Below are positions 55,601-64,000 of a DNA stretch of 64,000 nt, one piece after another. The stretch lies in contig NZ_WRXO01000001.1 of assembly GCF_009758125.1 (NCBI RefSeq), positions 1,364,001 through 1,428,000 on the forward strand, read 5' to 3'. Origin of the DNA: Chitinophaga oryziterrae. GTDB taxonomy: Bacteria > Bacteroidota > Bacteroidia > Chitinophagales > Chitinophagaceae. The first letter of the stretch is position 1. Each line of letters begins with the position of its first letter. The notes under the pieces were generated by a model that worked only from the letters and a program-made list of their open reading frames with translations, ran no database searches and was not told the origin of the DNA. Position numbers and translations under genes: made by a program.

Positions 55601-56164
55601 ATTCAATGATACTTCCTGCGGATCAAATCCCACATAAGAAAATACCAGTACTGCATTTTCAGGCACCTTTAATTCGAAGTTACCTTTCGCATCTGTAGTT
55701 ACACCAATAGACGTATTTTTCAGGCGTACAGTAACGCCCGGCAATACCTCGCCTGCAGTGTTAATTACTTTACCTTTTACCAGTACATCTTTGCTAACCA
55801 CCGCTGCCGGCGCTATCACGATAATGTTGCCCGGCATCATACGGTAACGCAAAGCAGTATTGTCCAGCAATTGTTCCAGCACTTTATCTACCGGAAGCCC
55901 GTCTGCATTTACCGATACTTTCAGGTGCAGGGGCATGTTATCATCATTGTACACAAAGCGGTAAGTGCTGTTTTTTTCAAGTGCAGCCAACGCTCTTTCT
56001 AACTGTACCTGTGATAATTTCAGTGTTATTTTTGATTGTGAGTGCACTGCACCGCTTACATGCAGGCATGTGACCATTCCGAACAGCATAAAAAACTTCA
56101 TAAAAACTAACAGTTTATACAGCCGCCGCAGCGGGACATTATTGTCCACTGTGCTTTTTTTCAT
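52637..56164 (-). CDS. SusC-family TonB-dependent transducer with STN domain
   Basis: 1175 residues. After a signal region (MKFFMLFGMVTCLHVSGAVH) comes an STN domain (ITLKLSQVQLERALAALEKN, about 45-115), a carboxypeptidase-regulatory-like domain (LVKGKVINTAGEVLPGVTVR), the TonB-box region (EEVIVIGYGTQKKINLTGAI), the plug (ASISVLRDAASAAIYGARAA) and the outer-membrane barrel. The STN domain interacts with the FecR-type anti-sigma factor in the periplasm and passes on substrate binding. That fits the FecR and ECF sigma genes directly upstream. Import substrate unknown. Confidence 0.95.
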   Translation of the reverse strand: MKKSTVDNNVPLRRLYKLLVFMKFFMLFGMVTCLHVSGAVHSQSKITLKLSQVQLERALAALEKNSTYRFVYNDDNMPLHLKVSVNADGLPVDKVLEQLLDNTALRYRMMPGNIIVIAPAAVVSKDVLVKGKVINTAGEVLPGVTVRLKNTSIGVTTDAKGNFELKVPENAVLVFSYVGFDPQEVSLNGRENVTVTMEASKNSMEEVIVIGYGTQKKINLTGAIDQISGRQLAERPIANVMQGLQGASPGLNITYKGGAPGQTPKINIRGITSINDRTDAPLIVIDGITAATDDLMRLNPADIASISVLRDAASAAIYGARAAFGVLLITTKQGTPGGKQSVSYRNYFARSKRTVLPEPVTDPYIFSRVLETSTNNTPWDYINYSDEYYKWAKERSDNPSLPDTRLDPSDPTKWAYMGSNNWNDYFFSKSNFSQYHSIALSGSAETAKKMPVSYLLSADFTDENGLNRLSKDKWDRYGLRNKVNIKPLSWLQLDNNLSIYQTKADAPAYNITDVYYLQPTQVAVNPDGTWANSPAGRLAAKLVDGGRNVQTRFGFQDVIRGTASFLNNDLQVIGDASFKRELWKYHNDSRRYNIGFGPKDIRQEGGTGAVSENNGTVTHDVYDLYTNYHKTLGNDHKIQLLAGFNQESYEWNLVNVTKQGLISSSLPYILLTNGAATVGSTYQAYAIRSFFGRVNYTYKDRYIIEGNGRYDGSSRFPANNRWGFFPSVSGAWIASEENFMKGLSHQLSTLKFRASYGSLGNQNVSDYFGYIQTIPTGLSGYLIGGNASQTVVTGAPQLNVDPNNYTWEKVTTANIGTDIGLYGNHIQATFDYYVRNTSGMLTSGVELPAVLGTTPPKQNAADLSTRGWELTLSYRNNFNVGNSPLNFGVKVFVSDDKTKITRFKNDQQLFSNYREGQTLGEIWGLTNDGMFKSKEEIKALDESSLIPWGALEIIEGWPKYKDLNGDGKIERGVSAKDPKDLSVIGNSSPHYRFGVNLDASWKGFDVSVFLQGIAKMKFYPHHYLFWGPYQQPYANIYPWNLNFYRGAADNQALRAQHSQSYIKAGLADANTDSYFPVLQSWLADNNYGSGLDIPQTKYLLNAAYLRVKNVTIGYTLPQSFTKRYHIARLRFFVSGENLFEFSAIKKYLDPESITDGFGWEYPYQRKYSAGLNLDL

Positions 56165-56350
56165 ACTTTTGTTTTGTTGGTTAATTAATCTGATTGTTGC
56201 GCAAAAGACAATACGAAGCCGTTAACCGATAAATACGCGGGGAATGGTGAGAACATTTCCCGTTTTTTTATCCGTTAAGGAAACCTGAGATCCGCGTTGT
56301 TACAGGTGAATTAAGTCATAGTAGTAATTTTAATCGATTAAACAGATTGG

Positions 56351-57415
56351 CTACTCAATCCAGATTTTTCCACTTGCATCTTTAATATAGGTAAACGAAC
56401 TGGTAGACGCCAGCGCTGCCAGTACGTCATCAAGACGATCAGTTTCAAATACACCGGTAAAATAAAGTGATCGCTTCTGCTGGTTGTGGAAGCCTATCTC
56501 GGCACCATACCATTGTTCCAGCAGCGCAGTGACTTTTTCCAGTTGCAGGTGTTTAAAGGCCAGCTTATTTTTCACCCAGGCCGTTTCAGATACAATGCTG
56601 TCCCGTACGTGTGTCAGTTGTTGTTTATATACTGTTGCTGGTAATTTTCTGGTATCGGTTTTACTCACCGGTTCATCTTCAATATCGAAGAGATTAGCTG
56701 GTACAGTTAGTTTTTCGTTGGGATGCAGTGCCACCTTTTGTTTGCCTGCCTTATCCAGTTGCACTTCAACAGAGCCTTCCACCAACGAAGTAACGGCGCT
56801 GGATTCACCAGGATAAGCCCTTACATTAAAAGAAGTACCCAGCACCAGGATGGTAAAGGATTTCGTTTGTACACGAAAGGGCCTGTTGGCATCAGTAGCT
56901 ACCTGAAAAAAAGCTTCCCCTTCCAGTTGTACAATTCTGGGTTGACCAGCGGCAAACGTTTTCGGATATTCCAGTCTGCTTCCAGAATTGAGCCATACAC
57001 GCGAGCCATCCGGCAACAACATCTGTGAGCGTGTTCCCTTCAGTGTTACTTTTTGTGCCAGCGGTAATGGTTTAGCGGGAACGCGGTGCTGTATTTTCCA
57101 TCCTGCGAAAACGATCAGCACTATACTGGCCGCTACAGCAGTGATACGTGGCCATAAGCGGAATACCTGGCGCGCTGGAACAGCTTCATCCTCAACAGTG
57201 AAGGACGCCGCCTGTAAACGTTTCTGGTGTTTTTCCAGCATGTTATGTGGCAACTCCTTTTGTGCGGCTTCTTTCCACTGCCTGGTAAATACCTCCCGGA
57301 TATAGAATGCATCCGGATATTCCTGCAACAATTGCTGCAGTTTTTCCGCTTCGGCAGAAGTCAGTTCATTGGCTATTTCCCTGGCCAACAGGTTGTAAAA
57401 TTTTTCCTTATCCAT
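56351..57415 (-). CDS. FecR-family anti-sigma factor
   Basis: 354 residues. The cytoplasmic N-terminus (MDKEKFYNLLAREIANELTS) is followed by one membrane helix near residues 90-106 (ITAVAASIVLIVFAGW), the FecR domain (RSQMLLPDGSRVWLNSGSRL, YPKTFAAGQPRIVQLEGEAFFQ shortened here, TSFNVRAYPGES) and a C-terminal DUF4974-type domain (NKLAFKHLQLEKVTALLEQW, VFETDRLDDVLAALAS). It should hold the adjacent ECF sigma factor and release it when the STN domain of the SusC signals. Confidence 0.94.
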   Translation of the reverse strand: MDKEKFYNLLAREIANELTSAEAEKLQQLLQEYPDAFYIREVFTRQWKEAAQKELPHNMLEKHQKRLQAASFTVEDEAVPARQVFRLWPRITAVAASIVLIVFAGWKIQHRVPAKPLPLAQKVTLKGTRSQMLLPDGSRVWLNSGSRLEYPKTFAAGQPRIVQLEGEAFFQVATDANRPFRVQTKSFTILVLGTSFNVRAYPGESSAVTSLVEGSVEVQLDKAGKQKVALHPNEKLTVPANLFDIEDEPVSKTDTRKLPATVYKQQLTHVRDSIVSETAWVKNKLAFKHLQLEKVTALLEQWYGAEIGFHNQQKRSLYFTGVFETDRLDDVLAALASTSSFTYIKDASGKIWIE

Positions 57416-57476
57416 ACTAATGATACTAAAAGGACAATACGGTTAACAGAAATTCCCTAAGGATTTTTAAAAAAAA

Positions 57477-58067
57477 TTATGAATCGAGATGAAGGTAGGA
57501 TTTTGCCACTTCCCCGGACAGGTCAAAACGTAAGGTCTCCGTCACTTTTTTAATGGCAATAGTGAGTTGTGCATCCACGGTTTTAGGAGAAATATTAAGG
57601 AGTTCCGCTACTTCGCGATAGCTGAACTGGTCATGCTTCACAAGGCGAAAGATGAGCTGACAGCGAGCCGGAAGACTTCGGATAGCTGCTTCTATTTTCC
57701 CGGAAACCTCTGAAGAGATCATCCCGCTCTCAGCATCAGGCGCAATCTGTAAGGCGGAAATATCCAGCAATTCCAGGCTGGCATGCAAATGGCGACGTTG
57801 TTGTCGTAAAGTGTTTAGTGAAAGATTTTTAGTGATAACATACAGATAAACAGCAGGATTTTGTACATGAGTAAGCTGGTGGCGTTTCTGCCATATCGCA
57901 ATAAAAACATCTGATACCACTTCTTCGGCAAGGTGAAATGAAGAAACTATCGCAGCAGAAAAATGAAGCAATCGGTTACACAAAGCAAGATATAACTCAT
58001 TGTATGCCTGCATATCATCGTTGCAGACCTTTTCAAAAAGAGACCTAATCTGCTCATCATTCCTCAT
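57477..58067 (-). CDS. ECF-family RNA polymerase sigma factor
   Basis: 196 residues. Region 2 is seen in AYNELYLALCNRLLHFSAAI, AEEVVSDVFIAIWQKRHQL and YVITKNLSLNTLRQQRR; region 4 in IRSLPARCQLIFRLVKHDQF and SYREVAELLNISPKTVDAQL. It is the Bacteroidota type that is paired with FecR, and fecR follows after 61 bp. It probably drives transcription of the STN-susC, susD and phosphoesterase genes. Divergent from the permease gene. Confidence 0.94.
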   Translation of the reverse strand: MRNDEQIRSLFEKVCNDDMQAYNELYLALCNRLLHFSAAIVSSFHLAEEVVSDVFIAIWQKRHQLTHVQNPAVYLYVITKNLSLNTLRQQRRHLHASLELLDISALQIAPDAESGMISSEVSGKIEAAIRSLPARCQLIFRLVKHDQFSYREVAELLNISPKTVDAQLTIAIKKVTETLRFDLSGEVAKSYLHLDS

Positions 58068-58246
58068 GGAACAAAATTATATAAATCAGGGAAAGCCTAT
58101 TATTAACGATATGTTACGATTTTGGCCATTTGAATACCATGTTAAATAAGGCGGTGAAGTTAAGCGAATCTTTGCTAAAGATCAGAATAAGTCTATTGAT
58201 TTTGTAGAGTAGTTGTAAGAGTATAACTTTGCCGCAAACTATACCC

Positions 58247-59686
58247 GTGTTAAAAAAATCAATCGAGAGCCTTCAGCAGGAAGCTGCACAAACGGGCGGC
58301 AATACACTAAAAAGAAGTTTGGGTGGTATTAACCTGATAGCCATAGGGATAGGTGTTATTATCGGAGCGGGCCTGTTCTCCTTAACAGGCATTGCGGCGG
58401 CTAATAATGCCGGTCCGGCCGTTATCCTGTCCTTTGTACTGGCGGCGGTAGGTTGTGCGTTCAGCGCCCTCTGTTACGCAGAAATGGCCTCTATGGTGCC
58501 TGTTGCAGGCAGCGCTTATACTTACGCATATGCTACCCTGGGTGAACTGTTTGCCTGGATCATAGGCTGGGACCTGGTGCTGGAATATTCTGTAGGAGCC
58601 GCTACGGTAGGTATCAGTTGGTCTAAGTACCTGGTAACTTTCCTGGGCAAATTCAATATCCATCTACCGGCACAGTTGGTCGCTTCTCCTTTTGAACTGA
58701 TCACACTGGCAGATGGTACACAGATCCATGGATATATTAATCTGCCTGCGGTACTGATCATTGTATTTATTACTTCTATCATTATATGGGGGACCAAGGG
58801 CTCTGCCCTGTTCAATGCTATTGTCGTAGCGCTGAAAGTAAGTGTGGTACTGGTATTTATTGCACTGGGCTGGCATTATATCAATCCTGAGAATTATAAG
58901 CCATTCATTCCCGCCAATAACGGGGAGTTCGGACATTTTGGATGGAGTGGTATTCTGCGTGGTGCCGGTGTGGTATTCTTTGTTTTTATAGGGTTTGATA
59001 TCGTGGCGACTATGGCACAGGAGACAAAGAACCCTAAGAGGAATATGCCTATAGGGATTTTAGGCTCGCTGATAGTATGTACGATATTGTTTGTGCTGTT
59101 CGGATATGTAATGACCGGATTGGCACATTATACGGAGTTTAAGGACAGTGCGGCCCCGGTGGCGATAGCGATAGCGCATACGCCTTATGAATGGCTGTTT
59201 ATGGCTGTTATTGCAGCTATCCTGATAGGGTATACTTCGGTGATACTGGTAGATTTACTGGGGCAGTCCAGGGTATTTTATTCTATGAGTAAAGACGGAT
59301 TACTGCCGAACGTATTTTCCCATTTACATCCGAAATTTAATACGCCGTTTAAATCTAATATCGTGTTGTGCCTGTTTATCAGTTTGTTTGCCGGACTGGT
59401 ACCCATCCAGGTAGTAGGGGAGATGACGAGTATCGGTACATTACTGGCGTTTGTAATGGTATGCATAGGTGTATTGATCCTGAGAAAAACACAGCCCGAT
59501 ATACCAAGGCCCTTTAGAACTCCATGGGTGCCTGTTGTGCCTATTCTGGGTATTTTAACCTGCCTGACCATGATGGCGGCTCTGCCACTGGATACATGGA
59601 TAAGACTGATAGTATGGCTGCTGATAGGTTTTGCTATTTATTTCGGGTATGGGAAGAAGCATAGTAAACTAAGAAACTCATTATAA
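58247..59686 (+). CDS. APC-family amino-acid permease (cationic amino-acid transporter-like)
   Basis: 480 residues from a GTG at 58247; a TTG at 58229 would add six residues and no ATG is available. The APC signature is IAIGIGVIIGAGLFSLTGIA, the unwound first helix that binds the substrate carboxyl, followed by CYAEMASMVPVAGSAYTYAY, FFVFIGFDIVATMAQETKNP (typical of CAT-type transporters) and SRVFYSMSKDGLLP. About twelve membrane helices can be counted. The C-terminal RPFRTPWVPVVPILG is also family-typical. It sits in the inner membrane and imports amino acids by cation coupling or exchange. Single-gene unit with its own terminator. Confidence 0.92.
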   Translation: MLKKSIESLQQEAAQTGGNTLKRSLGGINLIAIGIGVIIGAGLFSLTGIAAANNAGPAVILSFVLAAVGCAFSALCYAEMASMVPVAGSAYTYAYATLGELFAWIIGWDLVLEYSVGAATVGISWSKYLVTFLGKFNIHLPAQLVASPFELITLADGTQIHGYINLPAVLIIVFITSIIIWGTKGSALFNAIVVALKVSVVLVFIALGWHYINPENYKPFIPANNGEFGHFGWSGILRGAGVVFFVFIGFDIVATMAQETKNPKRNMPIGILGSLIVCTILFVLFGYVMTGLAHYTEFKDSAAPVAIAIAHTPYEWLFMAVIAAILIGYTSVILVDLLGQSRVFYSMSKDGLLPNVFSHLHPKFNTPFKSNIVLCLFISLFAGLVPIQVVGEMTSIGTLLAFVMVCIGVLILRKTQPDIPRPFRTPWVPVVPILGILTCLTMMAALPLDTWIRLIVWLLIGFAIYFGYGKKHSKLRNSL

Positions 59687-59722
59687 AAAAAGCCGGATGT
59701 TGTTAACAACATCCGGCTTTTT
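59687..59722. terminator. Palindromic terminator after the permease
   Basis: A perfect 36-bp palindrome (AAAAAGCCGGATGTTGTT and its complement, no spacer) starting directly after the permease stop, with A and T runs at its ends. Confidence 0.9.
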
Positions 59723-59812
59723 ACTTAGACCTTAATAGCCTCAGTGCTACTAAATCCTGTAACTTTATCTTGCCTTTACTATAACCGGGTGGCCACTTAT
59801 CATTTAGTAAAA

Positions 59813-59842
59813 TTGAAACAAGGCTGCGTTTTAATATATTTA
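59813..59842 (+). promoter_or_regulatory. Candidate promoter of the S41 protease gene
   Basis: TTG (59813-59815), 19 bp, then TATATTTA (59835-59842) fits the Bacteroidota -33/-7 pattern. Transcription would begin just upstream of the ATG at 59858, leaving a very short leader. Confidence 0.45.
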
Positions 59843-59857
59843 CTTCTTTAACTGCTT

Positions 59858-62800
59858 ATGAAAAGATTACTACTTGCTTTTACAGCCTGTTGTATGGCTG
59901 TTGGCGTCCATGCCCAGGACAACGCATTATGGCTGAGATATCCCGCTATCTCTCCTGATGGAAAGACCATTGCTTTTGGCTATAAAGGAGATATCTACCG
60001 GGTAGATGTTAATGGCGGCGTTGCTGTGCCGGTGACTATCCATGAAGCACAGGATATGATGCCTGTATGGAGTCATGATGGTAAACAGATCGCTTTTGCC
60101 AGTGACCGTTATGGCAACTTTGACGTGTTTGTAATGTCTGCCACGGGTGGTACCCCTGTAAGGCTTACTTATAACAGCGCCGGAGATTATCCGTATGATT
60201 TTAGTCCGGATAATAAGCAGGTACTGTACGGCAGTGCGAGGAATGCACCCGCTTCCGCTATCCGTTTCAGTTCTCATTTATTCAATAACCTGTATACTGT
60301 GCCGGTTACCGGTGGCAGATCTCTGCTGGTAAGTGCTGCCGGTGCAGAGAACGCGCATTACAACAGTAAAGGTAATCAGCTGGTATTCCAGGACAGGAAA
60401 GGATATGAAGATCCCTGGAGGAAACACCACGTATCTGCGGTGACACGTGATATATGGATCTATGATCTCAATACAAAATCTTACAAACAGATTTCTTCTT
60501 ATGAAGGAGAAGACAGAGAGCCTGTGTTTGGAAATAATGACCAGGTATATTACCTGAGTGAGAAGGGAGGCATTTCCCAGAACCTCTTTGTATATGATAA
60601 GGGGCAGTTGCAACAGCTCACACATTTTGATAAAAACCCTGTACGTCATTTATCCCGTGCTGATAATAATACGCTTTGCTTTACTTATAACGGAGAGATC
60701 TATACGTTAAAGGAAGGGCAACAACCTAAGAAGATCGCAGTACAGGTATTGAACGACGGCCGTTATTTAACAGAGAAGCATTTGCCTGTAAGTGGTAATG
60801 TGACACAGTTCGCAATGAGCCCGAATGGTAAGGAGATGGCGTTCATTGCCCGTGGGGAAGTATTTGTGACCAGCGTGGACAACAACATGACTAAACGTAT
60901 CACCAATACACCGCAGCAGGAAAGATCTGTGCAGTGGTCGCCCGATGGGAAACATTTAGTCTATGCTGCTGAGCGTAACGGTAACTGGGATATTTACCAG
61001 AGTTCAATAGTACGTGCAGAAGAGCCTTATTTCTTTGCAGCCACATTGTTAAAAGAAGAGCCGTTGTTAGCGACTGATGCGCAGGAGTTTCAGCCGTTTT
61101 TCTCACCGGATGGCAAAGAAATAGTGTATGTGGAAGACAGGAATATACTGAGGATATATAATATCGCTTCTAAGAAAAGCCGTACGTTATTACCTAAGGG
61201 TCGTAACTATTCTTACTCTGACGGGGACTGGGATTTTGCATGGAGTCCTGATGGGAAATGGATAGTAGCAGAGGACCATCAGGGATATGCGTTTGGTGTA
61301 AGTAATGCCGCGCTGATACCGGTAGATGGAAAAGGAGAGGTGATTTATCCTGTAAAGAGCGGGTTTGGAGAATCTGGTATTAAATGGGCCGCAGATGGGA
61401 AGGTCCTGACATGGCAGAGTGAGCGTGAAGGACGCCGTTCTCTGGCTAAACAAGGTAGCAGGGAAGTGGATATTTACGGCGTGTTCTTTGACCAGGATAC
61501 GTATGATCAGTTTAAATTATCGAAAGATGAATTTACTTTACTGAAGGAAAAGAACGATACAACAGCTAAGAAAGACACGACTGCTGCTAAGAAAAAGTTC
61601 CAGCCCGATTTTAATAATCTGGAGAACAGAATAACGCGTTTAACTATTAACAGCGCTTCTATCAGTGATTATGTAGTGAATAAAGATGCCAGTAAGATCT
61701 ATTACACCGCTTCTTTTGAAAAGGGATATGACCTGTGGGTAACAGAACCAAGAACAGGAGATACGAAAATCCTTGCCAAACTGAGTGGTACACAGGGGGA
61801 TATTGCATTAAGTAAAGATGGCAATTCTTTGTTCGTAAGCAACAAAGGAAGTGTGGTGAAAGTGGATGCTGCTTCAGGTAAGATCACACCGGTGAATATC
61901 AATACAGAGTTTGAATGGAATGCAGATGCAGAACGTCGTTACATCTTTGAGCATGCCTGGAAAGAAGTGAAGGATAAGTTTTATGATCCTTCTTTACGTG
62001 GACTTGACTGGGAAGGATATGCAAAAAACTACGAACGTTTCCTTCCGCATATCAGTAATAACTACGACTTCCAGGAATTGCTGAGTGAATTATTAGGAGA
62101 GCTGAACGGATCACATACAGGTAGCCGTTATTATCCTTCCAATCCTAATGGGGATATTACGGCAGCCTTAGGATTATTGTATGATGAAACATATACCGGT
62201 AATGGTCTGAAGGTAGATGAAGTGATTGCCGGCGGCCCTTTTGATAAGGCTGCCAGTAAGCTGAAAAAAGGAAATATCATTGAACGTATTAACGGATCGG
62301 AGATTACTTCTCAGGCCGACTGGGCCACCTTACTGAACCGTAAGACAGGAGAGAATATCCTGGTAAGTATTACTGATGGTCAGCAACATTGGGATGAAAC
62401 AGTGAAACCTGTCACCGGTGGAGAAGAAGATGTGCTGATGTACAAACGTTGGGTGAACAGGATGCGTGTAATGGTAGATAAACTGAGTGGCGGTAAAGTA
62501 GGATATATCCATGTACAGAGCATGAATGATGCAAGCTATCGCTCTGTATATGATGAAGTGATGGGTAAGAACAGGGATAAGCAGGCATTGATTGTAGACA
62601 CCCGCTTTAATGGCGGTGGCTGGTTACATGATGACCTGGCTACATTCCTGAGTGGCAAACGTTATCTGGATTTTGCTCCGCAGGGGAACAAGGTGAAAGG
62701 TGGTGAGCCGGAAGGCAGATGGCAGAAACCCAGTTGCGTGATTATGAGTGAAGGGAATTATAGTGATGCCTTCATCTTCCCGTATATCTATAAACAGAAC

Positions 62801-63049
62801 GGACTGGGTAAAGTAATTGGTATGCCGGTCGCTGGTACAGGTACAGCAGTATGGTGGGAAAGACAGATAGATCCTTCCATGATCTTTGGTATTCCCATGA
62901 TCGCGACTATCGGTAAAGAAGGACGTCCTACAGAGAATCTGCAACTGGAGCCTGATATTAAAGTACCGTTAAGTTATGAGGATAACTTAAACGGGAAAGA
63001 TACGCAACTGGAAGCTGCGGTGAAGGAGATGATGAAAGAGATTAAATAA
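59858..63049 (+). CDS. Tricorn-like S41-family protease with beta-propeller and PDZ domains, secreted
   Basis: 1063 residues. A signal peptide (MKRLLLAFTACCMAVGVHAQ) is followed by repeated TolB/WD40-type blades (YPAISPDGKTIAFGYKGDIY, PVWSHDGKQIAFASDRYGNF, SVQWSPDGKHLVYAAERNGN, FSPDGKEIVYV) over roughly residues 20-640. A Lys/Thr-rich linker (TTAKKDTTAAKKKF) near 568 precedes the second part. The catalytic region has Ser 752-His 753 in ELNGSHTGS, a PDZ-like segment (KVDEVIAGGPFDKAASKLKK), and the nucleophile Ser 969-Asp 970 in MSEGNYSDAF, with IGKEGRPTENLQLEPDI at the end, matching tricorn Ser, His and Glu positions. It should be periplasmic and digest peptides. The upstream palindrome ends the previous gene, so this is its own unit. 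Confidence 0.93.
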   Translation: MKRLLLAFTACCMAVGVHAQDNALWLRYPAISPDGKTIAFGYKGDIYRVDVNGGVAVPVTIHEAQDMMPVWSHDGKQIAFASDRYGNFDVFVMSATGGTPVRLTYNSAGDYPYDFSPDNKQVLYGSARNAPASAIRFSSHLFNNLYTVPVTGGRSLLVSAAGAENAHYNSKGNQLVFQDRKGYEDPWRKHHVSAVTRDIWIYDLNTKSYKQISSYEGEDREPVFGNNDQVYYLSEKGGISQNLFVYDKGQLQQLTHFDKNPVRHLSRADNNTLCFTYNGEIYTLKEGQQPKKIAVQVLNDGRYLTEKHLPVSGNVTQFAMSPNGKEMAFIARGEVFVTSVDNNMTKRITNTPQQERSVQWSPDGKHLVYAAERNGNWDIYQSSIVRAEEPYFFAATLLKEEPLLATDAQEFQPFFSPDGKEIVYVEDRNILRIYNIASKKSRTLLPKGRNYSYSDGDWDFAWSPDGKWIVAEDHQGYAFGVSNAALIPVDGKGEVIYPVKSGFGESGIKWAADGKVLTWQSEREGRRSLAKQGSREVDIYGVFFDQDTYDQFKLSKDEFTLLKEKNDTTAKKDTTAAKKKFQPDFNNLENRITRLTINSASISDYVVNKDASKIYYTASFEKGYDLWVTEPRTGDTKILAKLSGTQGDIALSKDGNSLFVSNKGSVVKVDAASGKITPVNINTEFEWNADAERRYIFEHAWKEVKDKFYDPSLRGLDWEGYAKNYERFLPHISNNYDFQELLSELLGELNGSHTGSRYYPSNPNGDITAALGLLYDETYTGNGLKVDEVIAGGPFDKAASKLKKGNIIERINGSEITSQADWATLLNRKTGENILVSITDGQQHWDETVKPVTGGEEDVLMYKRWVNRMRVMVDKLSGGKVGYIHVQSMNDASYRSVYDEVMGKNRDKQALIVDTRFNGGGWLHDDLATFLSGKRYLDFAPQGNKVKGGEPEGRWQKPSCVIMSEGNYSDAFIFPYIYKQNGLGKVIGMPVAGTGTAVWWERQIDPSMIFGIPMIATIGKEGRPTENLQLEPDIKVPLSYEDNLNGKDTQLEAAVKEMMKEIK

Positions 63050-63059
63050 TTGATAAGAT

Positions 63060-63086
63060 AAAAGACCGGACATGTTCCGGTCTTTT
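63060..63086 (+). terminator. Intrinsic terminator after the S41 protease
   Basis: An 11-bp stem (AAAAGACCGGA, 63060-63070, with 63076-63086), 5-nt loop, followed by GTTTTTG, 11 bp after the stop codon. Confidence 0.88.
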
Positions 63087-63145
63087 GTTTTTGATTAACT
63101 TTATCAGGATAGAAAACTCTTTTTGGACCCACAATTAACCCACGT

Positions 63146-64000
63146 ATGAGAATCCTTCTGAATGGTCTTTTACTGACCGTATTATTTAGCGCCTGTACTA
63201 AAAACAAAGAATCACTTAAATCATCATCGGGTATAGCAGTGGCAGCAGCAGGAGCGCCATCTGACCCGGCAAGAGCTGCGTTAAAAACGCTTATTTCCAA
63301 TGTTACAACAGCTACCGCTAAAGTGTACAATGTCAAAGATAATGTGGGGCATACAATGGATTGTGCGAAGATCATTGCTAACCCCAATGGTGGTTTTATT
63401 GCTGTGTACCATACTTATGTAAACGGGTCGGCCAAGGTGAACCTGGCGACGTCTGCCAATTTACTTACCTGGACCTGGATCAGGGAACTGGCAGGAAGTA
63501 ATACAGGGTCTGCCTCGCAGCCTACTATTAAAGTAGCTTCCGATGGTGGATTTGTAATGGCATGGGAACAGGAGCCTGGTAATCATCTGAAATTTGTGTA
63601 TTTCAAAAACTGGACAGATTTGCAGAATGGAGTAGTGAATAAGAGTTATGAAGCGTCGCGTACGCTTTCTTCCTGTGCAGAAGGAACACCTGATTTGTAT
63701 GCTGCCAGCAGCACGAGCCTGGATGTAGGATTCCATTATTATGCGAATTGTGATGTGGACAGACAGGCCAGGGGAACGCTGACGGATTTTAACAGTTGGA
63801 GTGCATCTAAACAGTCGAATGTTGACAATGCGTTGTTGTATTGGGGCGTTGCCGGGAATATCGGGGACCGGGATGGGTATCTGAATTATCAGGGGTATAA
63901 TTTTGGATTGATAGAGGGGCAGTTTACGAAGGGGGATTTTGGCACATGGAGGACGTTTATATATGATTATTCTACCGGTAATGCAGAACAATTGAATATA
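63146..64000 (+). CDS. Lipoprotein with probable beta-propeller (glycosidase-like) fold, cut by window edge
   Basis: 285 codons are open from the ATG at 63146 to the right edge. The lipoprotein signal MRILLNGLLLTVLFSAC gives an acylated Cys 17. The mature part has blade-like repeats with aromatic strands: GGFIAVYHTYVNGSAKVNLA, TSANLLTWTWIREL, GGFVMAWEQE and LKFVYFKNWTDLQNG. This arrangement resembles five-bladed propellers of the GH43/GH117 or sialidase type, but no catalytic residues can be assigned. The protein should be anchored to a membrane; surface export is uncertain because no SLES signal was checked. The start of the gene follows a terminator, so it has its own promoter. Confidence 0.85.
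   Translation, partial: MRILLNGLLLTVLFSACTKNKESLKSSSGIAVAAAGAPSDPARAALKTLISNVTTATAKVYNVKDNVGHTMDCAKIIANPNGGFIAVYHTYVNGSAKVNLATSANLLTWTWIRELAGSNTGSASQPTIKVASDGGFVMAWEQEPGNHLKFVYFKNWTDLQNGVVNKSYEASRTLSSCAEGTPDLYAASSTSLDVGFHYYANCDVDRQARGTLTDFNSWSASKQSNVDNALLYWGVAGNIGDRDGYLNYQGYNFGLIEGQFTKGDFGTWRTFIYDYSTGNAEQLNI

Noticed and set aside
1-64000. CRISPR arrays, tRNA and rRNA genes, integrase or transposase genes
   Set aside because: I scanned by eye for repeat-spacer patterns, cloverleaf-type sequences and integrase or transposase motifs and found none; only the group II intron fragments indicate mobile DNA.

Overview
The window looks like a chromosomal segment of a Bacteroidota member close to Chitinophaga. 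Evidence: two SusC/SusD outer-membrane uptake pairs, an ECF sigma/FecR pair feeding a SusC with an STN domain, a type IX secretion C-terminal signal on a metalloprotease, many AraC regulators, Bacteroidota-type promoters (TTG at -33, TAnnTTTR at -7), and mostly AT-tailed hairpin terminators. No rRNA, tRNA, CRISPR array or complete transposon was seen.

Layout. 1-2207: rifamycin phosphotransferase, cut by the left edge. 2448-19636: a minus-strand cluster of four genes of unknown role: two small paralogues built from duplicated beta modules, a 1171-residue beta-rich protein, and a 3981-residue giant with a glycosyltransferase-like N-terminus, a hydrophobic beta-rich region and two LysM clusters. 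None has an evident export signal. This is the most unusual part of the window. 20140-23331: secreted M12-type metalloprotease. 23578-25047: HxlR regulator and divergent NmrA-like protein sharing an operator-like dyad. 25152-28310: small accessory genes (secreted barrel-like protein, methyltransferase, methionine aminopeptidase, AraC). 28361-36941: carbohydrate locus with AraC, GH2 enzyme and SusCD, followed upstream of susC by a two-copy repeat. 37385-38596: YcaQ-like protein.

From about 38.6 to 49.9 kb the sequence alternates intact accessory genes (glycosyltransferase, NmrA, AraC, Crp/Fnr, IlvD, VOC, SDR-AraC) with gene debris: abutting LysR and esterase fragments, a decayed Fic gene, and the 3' ends of two different group II introns. 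A short unexplained repeat occurs three times in this stretch, each time at the border of debris or a gene-poor gap.

49916-58067 is a second uptake locus: ECF sigma, FecR, STN-SusC, SusD and a secreted metallophosphoesterase, all on the minus strand. 58247-64000 holds an APC amino-acid permease, a tricorn-like S41 protease and the start of a lipoprotein.

Functionally the window mixes nutrient capture (two SusCD loci under different control), antibiotic detoxification, several small redox enzymes each next to its own regulator, and a large uncharacterised protein cluster. All assignments come from reading the sequence; no database search was run.
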